Part shown: positions 1 through 11,581 of the stretch, piece after piece
Numbering within the stretch: the stretch's first letter is position 1
Layout of the letters: every line of letters begins with the position of its first letter
Origin: CAIWHR01 sp039915505
GTDB lineage: Bacteria; Pseudomonadota; Gammaproteobacteria; Burkholderiales; Casimicrobiaceae
Direction: 5' to 3'
Length of the DNA stretch: 24,768 nt
Assembly: GCA_039915505.1 (NCBI GenBank)
Contig: JBDSND010000113.1
Coordinates: 1 to 24,768, forward strand
Position numbers and translations under genes: made by a program
The notes under the pieces: model-generated
The model's input: the letters and a program-made list of their open reading frames with translations, nothing else
Databases searched by the model: none
What the model was told of the DNA's origin: nothing

Positions 1-38
1 GCGTGGAGGGTGCGCGCGGATACGGTCGGTTGCGGCAT

Positions 39-102
39 GCGTGTTGCGGGACGCGTGTTGCGGGACGCGTGTTGCGGGACGCGTGTTGCGGGACGCGTTG
101 AC
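39..102. repeat. 14-bp tandem repeat, four copies plus a partial fifth
   Basis: The unit GCGTGTTGCGGGAC occurs four times head to tail at 39-94 without a mismatch. A decayed fifth start (GCGTTGAC) runs to 102. The repeat lies about 85 bases upstream of the dioxygenase start. Fourteen is not a multiple of three, so copy-number change would shift any reading frame through it, which argues against it being coding. It is most simply a minisatellite-type slippage tract. A regulatory role is possible but not shown. Confidence 0.9.
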
Positions 103-185
103 CCGACGAGACCCGCCAGGGATACTGGCAGCCGGCGCGATGCTCGGTTGTCCGCCGGCATCACCCTTTGGGAACGGACAGCATC

Positions 186-995
186 ATGGCTCATCTCACC
201 CATGCCGAGGTCGATCAATACCGACGCGAAGGATGGGTCGTCCCCGCCTGGCGCCTCGATGACGAGCGAGTGGCGAAATTTGCCGCGGCACTCGACGACC
301 TGCTGCGCGCCAACCCCGGCGTACGGCCTGAGAAACTCGTCTCGGCACACGTCGCCGGCGACAATGGCGAAGGCGTGCGTGGCCACGAGGCATTCCTCGA
401 ACTCGCGCGCGACCCCGACATCGTTGAACTGGTCTCAGATGTTATCGGCGAGGACGTGATCCTCTGGGGCTGCCACGTCTTTTGCAAGCCGGCAAGGGAA
501 GGCTACGAGACCCCGTGGCATCAGGACGGCCACTACTGGCCAATCAGGCCACTCGCCACGTGCACGGCATGGGTCGCCCTGGAACCTTCCACGCGTGAGA
601 ACGGCTGTCTGCGCGTAGTGCCCGGCTCGCAAGCGGCGCGCACGCTCCACTCCCATCTGCACGAGGAACGCACCGACCTCACGCTGCAGCAGCGCCTGTC
701 CGCAGGAGTGTTCGCCGAGGAACAGGCGATCGACATCGAGCTCGCGCCGGGGCAGATGTCCCTGCACGACGTCTACATGATCCACGGCGCGTGCGCGAAC
801 ACTTCCGGCGTGCGCCGCACTGGTGTCGCCCTGCGCTACATGCCGTCGACGTCGCTCTTCGATCGGTCGCTCAGACCCGTCGACGGCAAGAGCGGGGTGG
901 CTGTCGACTTCGCCCGGCGGCCGCTGTGGCTCGTGCGCGGCGTCGATCGCCATGGCGGCAACGACCTCGCCGTAGGACACCGCGACCCGAGCTGA
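186..995 (+). CDS. Phytanoyl-CoA dioxygenase (PhyH) family Fe(II)/2-oxoglutarate oxygenase
   Basis: The protein has 269 residues, a normal length for bacterial PhyH-family enzymes. These hydroxylate small molecules using Fe(II), O2 and 2-oxoglutarate. The iron-binding facial triad is visible as H112-x-D114 (in WHQDG) and a distal His, best assigned to H200 in YMIHGA. An Arg eleven residues after it (R211, in RRTG) is the expected 2-oxoglutarate carboxylate ligand. The ATG at 186 was preferred over an in-frame TTG at 168 because a purine-rich GGAACGGA lies 8 bases before it and MAHLTHAEVDQYRREGW is a typical family N-terminus. There is no signal peptide, so it should be cytoplasmic. The substrate cannot be read from the sequence: ectoine and antibiotic hydroxylases share this fold, and neighbouring genes give no pathway context. 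The gene stands alone and converges with the MFS gene. Confidence 0.88.
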   Translation: MAHLTHAEVDQYRREGWVVPAWRLDDERVAKFAAALDDLLRANPGVRPEKLVSAHVAGDNGEGVRGHEAFLELARDPDIVELVSDVIGEDVILWGCHVFCKPAREGYETPWHQDGHYWPIRPLATCTAWVALEPSTRENGCLRVVPGSQAARTLHSHLHEERTDLTLQQRLSAGVFAEEQAIDIELAPGQMSLHDVYMIHGACANTSGVRRTGVALRYMPSTSLFDRSLRPVDGKSGVAVDFARRPLWLVRGVDRHGGNDLAVGHRDPS

Positions 996-1126
996 TGCGC
1001 AGTCCCGCGTGGCCCGGGAGCGTCCCGGGGTCTATGCTGCGCCGCCGGTACTGGATCAACGGCCGACAGAGCCTGCAGCAGCCCGAGCCCGGGCATCTCG
1101 ACGACGCGCTGCGCGACTGCTGAACA

Positions 1127-1152
1127 CGCTGCCGGGAGGAGTCCCGACAGCG
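1127..1152. terminator. Stem-loop between convergent genes, possible bidirectional terminator
   Basis: Bases 1127-1137 pair with 1142-1152 as an 11-bp stem with one mismatch and a 4-base loop (GGAG). It lies 132 bases after the dioxygenase stop and 9 bases beyond the MFS stop. Neither side has a clean run of T, so it may only stabilise 3' ends rather than act as an intrinsic terminator. Confidence 0.4.
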
Positions 1153-1161
1153 TTGTCCTCG

Positions 1162-2445
1162 CTAATACAGCTCGTCCGCGAGCGCCATCGGCAGGCTGCG
1201 ATGACGCCGCACCGGTGAGTACGCCGCCGCGATGCCAGCCAGCGCCAGGCCCACGACGCCCACCACCAGCAACGTGCCGCGCAGGCCGATGAACGTGGCC
1301 AGCGCCCCGCCCACCAAAGACCCGATTGGCGCGACCGAGACCCCGAAGAAGCGCATGGTCGCGGTCATGCGTCCCAGGAGCCGATCGGGGGTGATCGCCT
1401 GGCGCAACGACAGGTAGTTGATGCCATAGAGCACGGCACCGAAGTCGAACACGAACATGCCCGACCCGAGCAGCACCAGCGCGACCCACGCGGGGCCGCT
1501 GATGAGGCCATAAGCGAGCCACGCAATCGCGGTGAGCGCCACCGCCTGCACGATCAGGCGACCCACGCCGATCCGCGCGGTGAGTCGCTCGGCCAGGCTC
1601 GCCGCGACGATGCAACCGGCTCCCCCGCACGCATAGGCGAGGCCGATGCTGCCGGCCGACAGGTGCAACTCGCGCGTGGCGAACAGGATCAGCACGGCCA
1701 CCTGCATGTGATGCAGGAACTGCCAGAGGCCGGCGAGCCAGGCGAGCGACCATAGCGTCGACTCGTCCCGGACCAGCCGAATGCCTTCCGCGATCTCGTG
1801 CCACATGCTCGCCGTCCCCCGCGGCTGCAGCACGTCGGTCGGCACGCGGACCCGCCTCAGCATCAGCGCGGACAGCATGAAGCCCAGCGCGTCAACCATG
1901 ATCGCAAACGGCGCGGTCAGGGCATGGATGAGCGCGCCGGCGAGCCCGGGGCCGACCAGCGCCGCGGACGTCTCGCCGAGGATGATCTTGGCATTGGCCT
2001 CGACCAGCCGCGTCCGCCCCGCCATCTGCGCAATCAACACCTGATAAGCCGCTCCGCCGATGACGTTCTGCACCCCGCACAGAAATCCCACCACAAACAG
2101 CATCTCGATACTGAGCACGTGCAGGAACGCAGCGACCGGTATCGCCAGCAGCGCCACGCCCCGCCCGACGTCAGCCGCGATGATCAGCGGCAGCTTGCGC
2201 ACGCGATCGAGCAACACACCGGCGTGCAGGCTGAACAGCGCGAACGGCAGCGCCTCGAGCGCGACCAGCACACCCATCTGCATGGGCGTGGCCGACAGCA
2301 TCACCGCCGCGGTGAGCGGCAGCGCGAGGTTGGTGACCTGCGCGCCGAACGACGTCACCGTCATCGACGTCCAGAGCTTCAGGAACTCGCGATCGAGCCA
2401 CAGGCCGCGGGCCAGGTGGCGATACAGCATTCTCACGTACTGCAT
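1162..2445 (-). CDS. MFS transporter, probable exporter (MFS_3 / EntS-like)
   Basis: The product is an inner-membrane protein of 427 residues with about twelve hydrophobic segments. A loop after the second segment reads GVLLDRVRKLPL, matching the MFS motif A pattern (G-x-L-x-D-R-x-x-x). Overall composition and length resemble the MFS_3/EntS-like drug or siderophore exporters. The start was placed at the ATG at 2445, which has GAGG about 8 bases upstream. Starting at 2517 would add a basic, non-hydrophobic leader unlike the family. The gene is monocistronic as far as can be seen, facing the dioxygenase and separated from the next minus-strand gene upstream by about 630 bases. The substrate is unknown. 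Confidence 0.87.
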   Translation of the reverse strand: MQYVRMLYRHLARGLWLDREFLKLWTSMTVTSFGAQVTNLALPLTAAVMLSATPMQMGVLVALEALPFALFSLHAGVLLDRVRKLPLIIAADVGRGVALLAIPVAAFLHVLSIEMLFVVGFLCGVQNVIGGAAYQVLIAQMAGRTRLVEANAKIILGETSAALVGPGLAGALIHALTAPFAIMVDALGFMLSALMLRRVRVPTDVLQPRGTASMWHEIAEGIRLVRDESTLWSLAWLAGLWQFLHHMQVAVLILFATRELHLSAGSIGLAYACGGAGCIVAASLAERLTARIGVGRLIVQAVALTAIAWLAYGLISGPAWVALVLLGSGMFVFDFGAVLYGINYLSLRQAITPDRLLGRMTATMRFFGVSVAPIGSLVGGALATFIGLRGTLLVVGVVGLALAGIAAAYSPVRRHRSLPMALADELY

Positions 2446-2999
2446 GGTGGTGCCTCGTTCAAGTCGCACTGCTATGCGCGGCGTGCGCGATAAGGCGCAC
2501 AGCCGATTCCCCTGCACGCACGCGTGTGCCGGAGTTCAACTGGAGGCGGGGCCTACTGAAGGCTTACTGGAAGGTGGCTGCGGCCGGCGGTGCAGGTGCC
2601 ACCACGGTGCCGCGCGCTTCCGGTGTTCCGACGATGTTGCGAGTATCCCCGCCTCACATCCGGCGGAGCTCGAAGCCGGATGGCTACTTCAGGAGCATTC
2701 CGCGCGGCATGCGCGGGCGGTCGCCCCGCATGCGGACGATGCCGCCGACCCACACCACGCCGGCGGCCAGGAACAGGCCGGCGCTGGCCGGCGCACGGCA
2801 TGCGCGGGGGCTGCTGGCGTGGACGAAGCCGTCGTGGCGATGGTGGATGAGGGTCATGGTCGTTCGCGCCTCCGCAACGTGGCGTGCGGGCGTCTTGATT
2901 CTACGTCGGCAACCGGTCGCAGGCCAAGGCGCGGAAGCGCTGACCCGCCGGCGGTCGTGTCCGACCGATGCGTCCGCGCAACACCGGTCACACCCGGAC
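2446..2999. other. Intergenic stretch with no convincing gene
   Basis: About 550 bases separate the MFS start from the inverted-repeat element. Frames are open in several registers because of high GC, but none has family-like sequence. On the minus strand there is a short open stretch ending ...VVAPAPPAAATFQ at about 2568, without a start codon. It could be the decayed end of a lost gene. No intrinsic terminator or RNA gene was recognised. Confidence 0.5.
2684..2857 (-). CDS. Possible small membrane protein, unrecognised
   Basis: This minus-strand frame of 57 codons starts with ATG at 2857 and is preceded by GGAGG at an 11-base distance. It carries one hydrophobic stretch (SAGLFLAAGVVWVGGIV) followed by a basic tail ending MPRGMLLK, so a single-pass small membrane protein is conceivable. 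No family is recognised, the first half is low in complexity, and several overlapping frames are equally open. Treat it as a weak candidate only. Confidence 0.2.
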   Translation of the reverse strand: MTLIHHRHDGFVHASSPRACRAPASAGLFLAAGVVWVGGIVRMRGDRPRMPRGMLLK

Positions 3000-3079
3000 C
3001 TAGTGTCCCGAATCGGAAGTTCGCTGCCCGCTGCAGCCATCGCAGGGTCATTCAACGAACTTCCAATTCGGGACACTAG
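3000..3079. mobile_element. 80-bp inverted-repeat element bounded by CTAG, copy 1 (MITE-like)
   Basis: The left end reads CTAGTGTCCCGAATCGGAAG. The reverse complement of the right end is the same except for one base, and the match extends over 24 bases. The middle holds CAGCCATCGCAG, also present in copy 2 on the opposite strand. No transposase is encoded, so it would have to be mobilised in trans. The CTAG at each end and the possible TA duplication resemble IS630/Tc1-type insertion at TA in CTAG; this relationship is inference. The right-hand CTAG contains the TAG stop (3076-3078) of the peptide-binding protein gene. Confidence 0.75.
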
Positions 3080-4887
3080 CGTGCTGCGGTGCGACGCGCG
3101 GGGTCAAGGTCGAGATAAAGCCATGGATGCTCCCAATAGGCATGCTTGCGGTAGCCCACCACCCACGGCTGCAAGAGCGTGTTCTCGATCGGGTACACAC
3201 CGAGCTCCCACGGGTTGTACGCCGCCACGATCTCGGCCATGCGCCGGTACAGGACGTTGCGCTGCGGCCCGTCGGGTAAGAGGCGCGACTCGCGATAGAG
3301 AGCGTCGTACTCGGGCAGGTTGAAGCGGCCGAGATTGGACTGCCCGATATTGCGGCTGTAGAGGAGCTGGGCGAACGCATCGCCTTCGGCGTACTGGGTG
3401 ATCCAGCCCACCCGCCACATTTGCAGCTGCCCGGCCTTGCCCATCTTGAGCAGGTCCGGCCACTTCTGCTTCAGGAACTCGAGCCGGATGCCCAGTGCGG
3501 TCATGCTCCGCTTCCACAGTTCGTCGAACTCGCGGTCCCGGCCCGATGTCGCCGAGCCCATGGTGAGCACCAGCGGGCGACCGTCCGGCAACTCGCGCCA
3601 GCCGTCGCCGTTGCGGTCGACATAGCCGAACTTGTCGAGCAACGCCCGTGCCGCCGCTGGATCCTGCTTGATGCGCACGTCGAAGGCGGGATCGTGCCCG
3701 GGCACGTTGGGGGGGATCGGCTGGGTCGCCGGCAATGCCTGGCCCTGGTAAACGGTGCGGATCAGCGCCGCCGTGTCGAATCCCATGACGATGGCGCGGC
3801 GCAGGGCGATCTTCTCCCGGCCGTAGCCCCCGAGCACGGGATCGTCCATGTTGAAGAACGCGTACTGCACGGACGGCTGCACGATCCGCTCCAGCCGCAC
3901 TCGCTCGCCGGCCACGCTCGCCTTCAGTCCGCCTTCGGCGTCGAGCACGGTGTCGGCGATTTCCTGCGGAACGTTGACGTAGTCGAGCGACTTGCTGATG
4001 AAGGCGAGCAGCCGCGGGTTCGATTCCTCGATTACCGAGATCTCGATCCTGCCGATCTGCGGCGCGCGCTTGCCATGCATCCGCCGCACGATGTCGGCCA
4101 CTGCCGGGTCGGCCGACTCCGGAAAGACCGTTTCGCGAAAGCGCGGATTCGCCTCGAGCACCATTTGCTGCCCGCGCCGCCATTGCGTCAGCCGGTACGC
4201 CCCGCTGCCGACGGGATTGGCCATCGCCCAGCCGCTCGCATCGCCGTAGGCCTCGATTACCTCGCGGGCGACGATGCTCATGGCGACGTGGGACATGTAG
4301 CCCTGAAGGATGTAGTCGGGCTCGGTCAGGCGCAGCCGGACGGTGTAGCGATCGACGGCCTGCAGGCCCTCCATCGGCGTGTCGTAATCCAGCCGGCCGA
4401 CCTTGCGAGCCGCGGCGAGGACAGGCTCGGCGCCGGCGATTTTGCCCTCGAGGAACCAGAGGTACGGAGAGCGCATGCGCGGATCGAGCAGGCGCTTGAA
4501 CGAGAACACCACGTCCGCAGCGGTGAGCTCACGCGGCTTGCTCTTGAACGCTGGATCGTCGGCGAAGTAGATACCGGGCCGCAGGGTAATGGTCCAGGTG
4601 CGGCCACCGTCGCTGACCGCGGGCAACGCCGTCGCGAGGCTCGGCACCAGCTTGTACGGACGGGCGAGGTAGTCGTAGACGAAGAGCGTGTCGAATATCG
4701 CGCGCTGCACATGGCCCGAGTACAAATCGGAGGTCGCCTGCGGATCGAATCCGGTTTCGGCGACCGGCTGCGCCACCCGCAGCACCTTGGCCGGGTCCGC
4801 GAATGCGGGCGTCGCCGCCGGCGTCGCGATCGGCCAAGCCATCATGGCCAGCACGCCAAGCACGATCAACCCGCGGGCTGCGTTCAC
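3076..4887 (-). CDS. ABC transporter substrate-binding protein, peptide/SBP_bac_5 family
   Basis: This 603-residue protein is of the DppA/OppA type (SBP_bac_5), exported to the periplasm to bind peptides or similar ligands for an ABC importer. The N-terminus has a hydrophobic signal peptide (about residues 5-30, ending near TPAFA). The mature part starts KVLRVAQPVAETGFDPQ, and family features follow: RTWTITLRPGIYFADDP, ADVVFSFKRLLDP and, later, GSGAYRLTQW. The GTG at 4887 was chosen because GAGG lies 6 bases before it and it gives a clean signal peptide. The start lies 2 bases after the stop of the deleted paralogue, so the two are translationally coupled. No permease or ATPase genes follow: an inverted-repeat element supplies the stop codon. 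The partner importer must be elsewhere or lost. The ligand is unknown. Confidence 0.88.
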   Translation of the reverse strand: MNAARGLIVLGVLAMMAWPIATPAATPAFADPAKVLRVAQPVAETGFDPQATSDLYSGHVQRAIFDTLFVYDYLARPYKLVPSLATALPAVSDGGRTWTITLRPGIYFADDPAFKSKPRELTAADVVFSFKRLLDPRMRSPYLWFLEGKIAGAEPVLAAARKVGRLDYDTPMEGLQAVDRYTVRLRLTEPDYILQGYMSHVAMSIVAREVIEAYGDASGWAMANPVGSGAYRLTQWRRGQQMVLEANPRFRETVFPESADPAVADIVRRMHGKRAPQIGRIEISVIEESNPRLLAFISKSLDYVNVPQEIADTVLDAEGGLKASVAGERVRLERIVQPSVQYAFFNMDDPVLGGYGREKIALRRAIVMGFDTAALIRTVYQGQALPATQPIPPNVPGHDPAFDVRIKQDPAAARALLDKFGYVDRNGDGWRELPDGRPLVLTMGSATSGRDREFDELWKRSMTALGIRLEFLKQKWPDLLKMGKAGQLQMWRVGWITQYAEGDAFAQLLYSRNIGQSNLGRFNLPEYDALYRESRLLPDGPQRNVLYRRMAEIVAAYNPWELGVYPIENTLLQPWVVGYRKHAYWEHPWLYLDLDPARRTAAR

Positions 4888-4889
4888 GA

Positions 4890-5528
4890 TCAGCCTCGTC
4901 CGGAGGCCGCACCCGCACGCCGCTGCAGGTCGATGTCGAGATAGCGGAACGGATAAGCGTGGTAGCCGTTGTACTTGTAGCCGATCACCCACGGCTGCAC
5001 CACCACGTTGGCATAGCGAAAAGCCGCGAGCTTCCAGGGCCAATCGAGCTTGCCGGTTTCCTTCCCCTTGGCGAGTACCGGCTCGGCGCCCGCGATGCGG
5101 CCCTCGAAGATTTGCAACGCGCTGGAGCGCATGCGCGGATCGAGGATGCGCTTCCAGGCGTAGACAAAATCAGCCGCGACGAGCTCGCGGCGCTGGCCCG
5201 TCCATACCGGGTCGTCCGCGAAGACGATGCCGGGCCGCAGCCGGATGCTCCAGGTCTTGCCGTCGGCGCTGATTTCCGGCATTCCCGCCGCGACGTTGGG
5301 CACCCGGCGATGCGGCCGCGCGAGATAGTCGTAGCGGTAAAGGGTGTCGAAGATCTCGCGGTTGACGGCATTGGAGTAGATGTCGCCGGCAGCCTGCGGA
5401 TCGAAGCCCGTCTCGGCTACCGGGAAGGCCACCCGCAGGACCTTCGGGGATTCGCCCTGCGCGCGGGCGCCGCAACCGGCCCCGGCGAGCACGATACCCA
5501 CTACGACGAGGATCAGCCGGGTCCGCAC
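4890..5528 (-). pseudogene. Substrate-binding protein paralogue with a large in-frame internal deletion
   Basis: The frame encodes 212 residues starting with GTG at 5528. After a signal sequence (MRTRLILVVVGIVLAG...), residues to about 162 match the N-terminus of the adjacent full-length binding protein: KVLRVAFPVAETGFDPQAAG, RPGIVFADDP, KRILDPRMRS, IAGAEPVLA, TGKLDW. It then jumps directly to PWKLAAF and VVQPWVIGYKYNGY, which match the last 45 residues of that protein (PWELGVY, LLQPWVVGYRKH). About 390 residues (near 169-558 of the paralogue) are missing. The frame is kept, so a short protein could still be made, but it lacks most of both ligand-binding lobes and should not bind substrate. 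It starts 7 bases after the peroxidase stop. Full-length function before deletion is inferred from the paralogue. Confidence 0.85.
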
Positions 5529-5535
5529 GGCTGGC

Positions 5536-6015
<480 letters not shown>

Positions 6016-6123
6016 GAGAGCCTCCGGGGACGAAGCGGGATTATGCAACTGCCGGTTCAGGCGTTGCCGACAAGGCCCCTCCAGGCTTGGCAGCGCACCG
6101 CCCCGATCCCAGCCCGGCGGCGC

Positions 6124-9783
<3,660 letters not shown>

Positions 9784-9941
9784 TCAGAAGCCCGGAAAGA
9801 GGACAGGAAACGGGGACGATGGACAACCAGTCATGCACGCATCGCGAGGGGCCGCGTGTCGCGCGCTTTAGTCTTTCGGCTCGTGCACCGCACGTCGCGC
9901 AGGACGGCCACTGATAATTCCCTACGCAGCGCGCTCGGAGG

Positions 9942-9947
9942 ATTATA
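9942..9947 (-). promoter_or_regulatory. Candidate -10 box for the oxoprolinase transcript
   Basis: The minus strand reads a perfect TATAAT here, about 160 bases upstream of the oxoprolinase start, in the 267-base gap between divergent genes. No good -35 hexamer was found at 16-18 bases, so the call rests on the -10 alone. On the plus strand the same spot reads TATAGA and could serve the TRAP genes. Confidence 0.3.
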
Positions 9948-10050
9948 GAATGCGGTCGGGGGCACTTCTGCCCGGCCGGTGATCGGCGTCGTTGTCGGCC
10001 CTCACCGTGCCCGTTCAACCGACAACCGTCAACTGTGGACTGCCCTGCCC

Positions 10051-11022
10051 ATGAAACGTCTTCTCTCTTGCTTTGCGGCACTCCTGCTCGCAGGCGCCCT
10101 GCCTGCTTCGGCCCAGACCAAGTGGGACATGCCCACCGCCTATCCGGCGAGCAACTTCCACACCGAGAACATCCAGCAGTTCGCGACCGCCGTCGAGAAG
10201 GCGAGCGGCGGCAAGCTCAAGATTCAGGTCCATCCCAATGCCTCGTTGTTCAAGGCTCCGGAGATCAAGCGCGCGGTGCAGGGCAACCAGGCACAGGCGG
10301 GCGAGATGTTGCTCGTCAACTACGAGAACGAGGACCCCCTCTACGGCCTCGATGGCGTGCCGTTCCTGGCGACTTCCTATGCCGAGTCGATGAAGCTCTA
10401 CAAGGCCGAGAAAAAGGCGCTCGAGGAGAAGCTCGCCACGCAAGGCATGCGGCTGCTCTACGCCGTTCCCTGGCCGCCGCAGGGCATCTACACCAATCGC
10501 CAGCTCAGCAGTGCCGCCGACCTCAAGGGACTCAAGTGGCGGGCATACAGTCCGGCGACCTCCAAGATCGCCGAACTCGTGGAAGCCCAACCGGTCACGG
10601 TGCAGGCGGCCGAGGTCTCCCAAGCGCTCGCCACGGGCGTGATCGAGGCCATGATGACCTCGGGAGCGACCGGCTACGATTCCAAGACCTACGAGCACAT
10701 CAAGAATTTCTATGACACCCAGGCGTGGCTGCCCAAGAACGCGGTGATCGTCAACGAAAAAGCGTTCCAGGCCCTCGACAAGCCCACCCAGAGTGCGGTG
10801 CTCAAAGCGGCTTCCGAAGCCGAGACGCGCGGATGGAAGGTCTCGGAGGAAAAGAACACGTGGTACCTGGATCAGCTGCGCAAGAACGGCATGAACATTA
10901 TCAAGCCGCCCGAGCAGCTCACGGCCGACATGCGCAAGGTTGGCAACCTGATGCTGGCCGAATGGCTGCGCAAATCCGGTGAGAACGGCCGCAAGGTGAT
11001 CGACGCGTACCGACGGATGTAG
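10051..11022 (+). CDS. dctP: TRAP transporter periplasmic substrate-binding protein
   Basis: This is a 323-residue DctP-family protein. A signal peptide (MKRLLSCFAALLLAGALPAS, cleaved after about residue 22) sends it to the periplasm, where it would capture a carboxylate-bearing ligand for the DctQM membrane unit. The mature protein starts TKWDMPTAYPASNFHTEN. The conserved Arg that pairs with ligand carboxylate in this family is R164 in LKGLKWRAYS. The ATG at 10051 was chosen because it begins the signal peptide; upstream in-frame codons are not signal-like. It is the first gene of dctP-dctQ-dctM and diverges from the oxoprolinase gene, so a pyroglutamate- or hydantoin-like ligand is a reasonable but unproven guess. 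Confidence 0.93.
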   Translation: MKRLLSCFAALLLAGALPASAQTKWDMPTAYPASNFHTENIQQFATAVEKASGGKLKIQVHPNASLFKAPEIKRAVQGNQAQAGEMLLVNYENEDPLYGLDGVPFLATSYAESMKLYKAEKKALEEKLATQGMRLLYAVPWPPQGIYTNRQLSSAADLKGLKWRAYSPATSKIAELVEAQPVTVQAAEVSQALATGVIEAMMTSGATGYDSKTYEHIKNFYDTQAWLPKNAVIVNEKAFQALDKPTQSAVLKAASEAETRGWKVSEEKNTWYLDQLRKNGMNIIKPPEQLTADMRKVGNLMLAEWLRKSGENGRKVIDAYRRM

Positions 11023-11032
11023 GCCGCGCGAC

Positions 11033-11056
11033 CCTCCGCCTCGCCGACGACGGAGG
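11033..11056 (+). promoter_or_regulatory. Hairpin that would cover the dctQ ribosome binding site
   Basis: CCTCCG at 11033-11038 is exactly complementary to CGGAGG at 11051-11056, with a 12-base loop. The second arm is the Shine-Dalgarno region of dctQ (GGAGGA, about 8 bases before its ATG). Such a structure could hold expression of the membrane subunits below that of the binding protein. This is inferred from sequence only. Confidence 0.45.
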
Positions 11057-11065
11057 AGCCCCGCG

Positions 11066-11578
11066 ATGCTGCGCCGAACGCTCGACCGCCTGTACGACGC
11101 CGCCGCTTACCTGGCGGCGTTGTTTTTGGTCGGCACCCTCATCATGGTGCTGCTCGCCATCGCCGGCCGACTGCTGCATTTCCACGTCCCGGGAACGGAC
11201 GCCTACGCGGGCTACTGCACCGCGGCGGCGGGGTTCCTGGCGCTGGCGCATACGCTAAAGCGTGGCGAGCACATCCGGGTCACCCTGCTGCTCGAGCACG
11301 TCCAAGGCGGCGCCCGGCGAGGACTGGAGGTATGGGCGCTAACCGTGGCGACCCTGCTAGCCGCGGTGCTCGCGTTCTACAGCGTGCGCCTCGCCTGGCA
11401 GTCCTGGGATTTCAACGATATCTCGACCGCCAACGACGCCACTCCGCTGTGGATACCGCAGCTCACCATGGCGATTGGAACCCTGGTGCTGTTCATCGCC
11501 TTGCTGGACGACCTCGTGCTCGAGCTCCGTGGCGCGCGTGTGGTGCGCCTCCCGGCCGAGCCGTCACGCATCGAGTGA
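11066..11578 (+). CDS. dctQ: TRAP transporter small permease
   Basis: The 170-residue protein has four hydrophobic segments (about 14-36, 50-66, 90-108 and 127-147), the layout of DctQ subunits, which form the small membrane part of tripartite TRAP importers in the inner membrane. A conserved-type loop between segments 2 and 3 reads LAHTLKRGEHIRVTLLLEH, where the (R/K)xGxHIxV pattern is characteristic of the family. GGAGGAG precedes the ATG at good spacing. It lies 43 bases after dctP and 3 bases before dctM, so the three are one operon. Confidence 0.92.
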   Translation: MLRRTLDRLYDAAAYLAALFLVGTLIMVLLAIAGRLLHFHVPGTDAYAGYCTAAAGFLALAHTLKRGEHIRVTLLLEHVQGGARRGLEVWALTVATLLAAVLAFYSVRLAWQSWDFNDISTANDATPLWIPQLTMAIGTLVLFIALLDDLVLELRGARVVRLPAEPSRIE

Positions 11579-11581
11579 GCG

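Noticed and set aside
39..102. CRISPR-like repeat array
   Set aside because: The 14-bp units are directly adjacent without spacers and there are no cas genes.
10..459. Open frame running through the 14-bp repeats
   Set aside because: The product is Arg/Ser/Thr-rich, overlaps the dioxygenase start in another frame and follows the repeat rather than any protein pattern.
3421..4944. A 507-codon plus-strand frame opposite the full-length binding protein
   Set aside because: Its composition is that of an antisense frame, and the binding-protein frame has a signal peptide and family motifs.
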